Part shown: piece after piece, positions 5,997-6,241 of the stretch | How the letters are laid out: every line of letters starts with the position of its first letter | How positions within the stretch are numbered: the first letter of the stretch is position 1 | Assembly (NCBI GenBank): GCA_019310665.1 | Contig: JAFDDW010000260.1 | Span: 1 to 6,241 of the forward strand | Reading direction: 5' to 3' | DNA: 6,241 nt | Source: Deltaproteobacteria bacterium | Lineage (GTDB): Bacteria; Desulfobacterota; Desulfobacteria; Desulfobacterales; JAFDCJ01 | Made by a program: the position numbers and the translations under genes | Notes under the pieces: generated by a model | What the model was told of the DNA's origin: nothing | The model's input: only the letters and a program-made list of their open reading frames with translations | The model's database searches: none

Positions 5997-6241
5997 CAAA
6001 GCCCAAGTTGCATACAAGGATAGGCTTTGGAGGTGATCCGATTCGTGCGCGTGTGACTGTTTGAGTGCGTTAGGGAGCGTTACATCGAACAACTTGAGGG
6101 TGGTGCATAGGATCCTAACTATTGGATTTTTCACGATGCCTTGTTTATATCGTGGTCCTGTTCGGTGTTACGCTCCCTTAGGCACGAGTTTCACACGTCC
6201 GCGAATCGGATTATGTTCAAAGCCGATGGGGCTTGACTTGA
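5997..6241 (+). repeat. Long imperfect inverted repeat downstream of nuoH (MITE-like or structured RNA candidate)
   Basis: No gene is supported from 5978 to the window end. The stretch is dominated by two arms, 6023-6090 and 6160-6224, separated by 69 nt. Compared as reverse complements they match at 49 of 65 aligned positions with one 3-nt gap. Exact blocks are GGCTTTG (6023-6029), ATCCGATTCG (6036-6045), CGTGTGA (6050-6056), AGGGAGCGT (6072-6080) and CGAAC (6086-6090). Smaller paired words sit outside (CAAAGCC at 5997-6003; GGGCTTG at 6229-6235) and inside the loop (TAGGATCCTA at 6108-6117; CACGAT/ATCGTG at 6132-6137 and 6149-6154). It begins about 20 bp after the nuoH stop. It could be a non-autonomous mobile element or an operon-internal RNA structure. 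The right boundary may lie outside the window. Confidence 0.7.

Noticed and set aside
5949..6134. A 61-codon minus-strand frame overlapping the nuoH end and the inverted repeat.
   Set aside because: No family resemblance, and it overlaps both a real gene and one arm of the palindrome.

Overview
The window is a stretch of a respiratory complex I (NADH:quinone oxidoreductase, nuo) operon. All genes are on the + strand, in the order nuoD (last 17 codons only), nuoE, nuoF, nuoG, nuoH. NuoE, NuoF and NuoG form the NADH-oxidising arm: NADH gives two electrons to FMN in NuoF, and these pass along the Fe-S clusters of NuoE, NuoF and NuoG. NuoD and NuoH build the quinone site and its membrane foot. 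All iron-sulfur ligands expected in E, F and G are present. The proteins resemble the E. coli type closely, including the extra N7 cluster in NuoG and the SCGWCTPCR motif in NuoF.

Layout: nuoD end (1-55); repeat-filled spacer (56-257); nuoE (258-758); repeat spacer (759-890); nuoF (891-2156); repeat palindrome (2157-2323); nuoG (2324-4813); repeat spacer (4814-4982); nuoH (4983-5977), broken by an exact 11-bp tandem duplication; then a long imperfect inverted repeat to the window end (5978-6241) with no convincing gene. nuoI would be expected next but is not reached.

Two things set this apart from a routine nuo operon. First, the genes lie 132-202 bp apart instead of nearly touching, and each of the four spacers between genes holds degenerate tandem arrays with a 7-bp period. 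The words differ from array to array and occur in both orientations. This recalls the heptanucleotide STRR repeats of filamentous cyanobacteria, but the proteins are proteobacterial in style. Second, nuoH carries a frameshift whose cause can be read directly: deleting one 11-bp copy restores a full 327-residue NuoH.

The organism is probably a Gram-negative bacterium of moderate GC. An uncultivated Desulfobacterota (Desulfobacterales-like) is my best guess, from the mixture of complex I type and repeat-rich spacers. This is an impression and not a sequence-proven assignment. No phage, CRISPR, tRNA, rRNA or transposase gene was seen.
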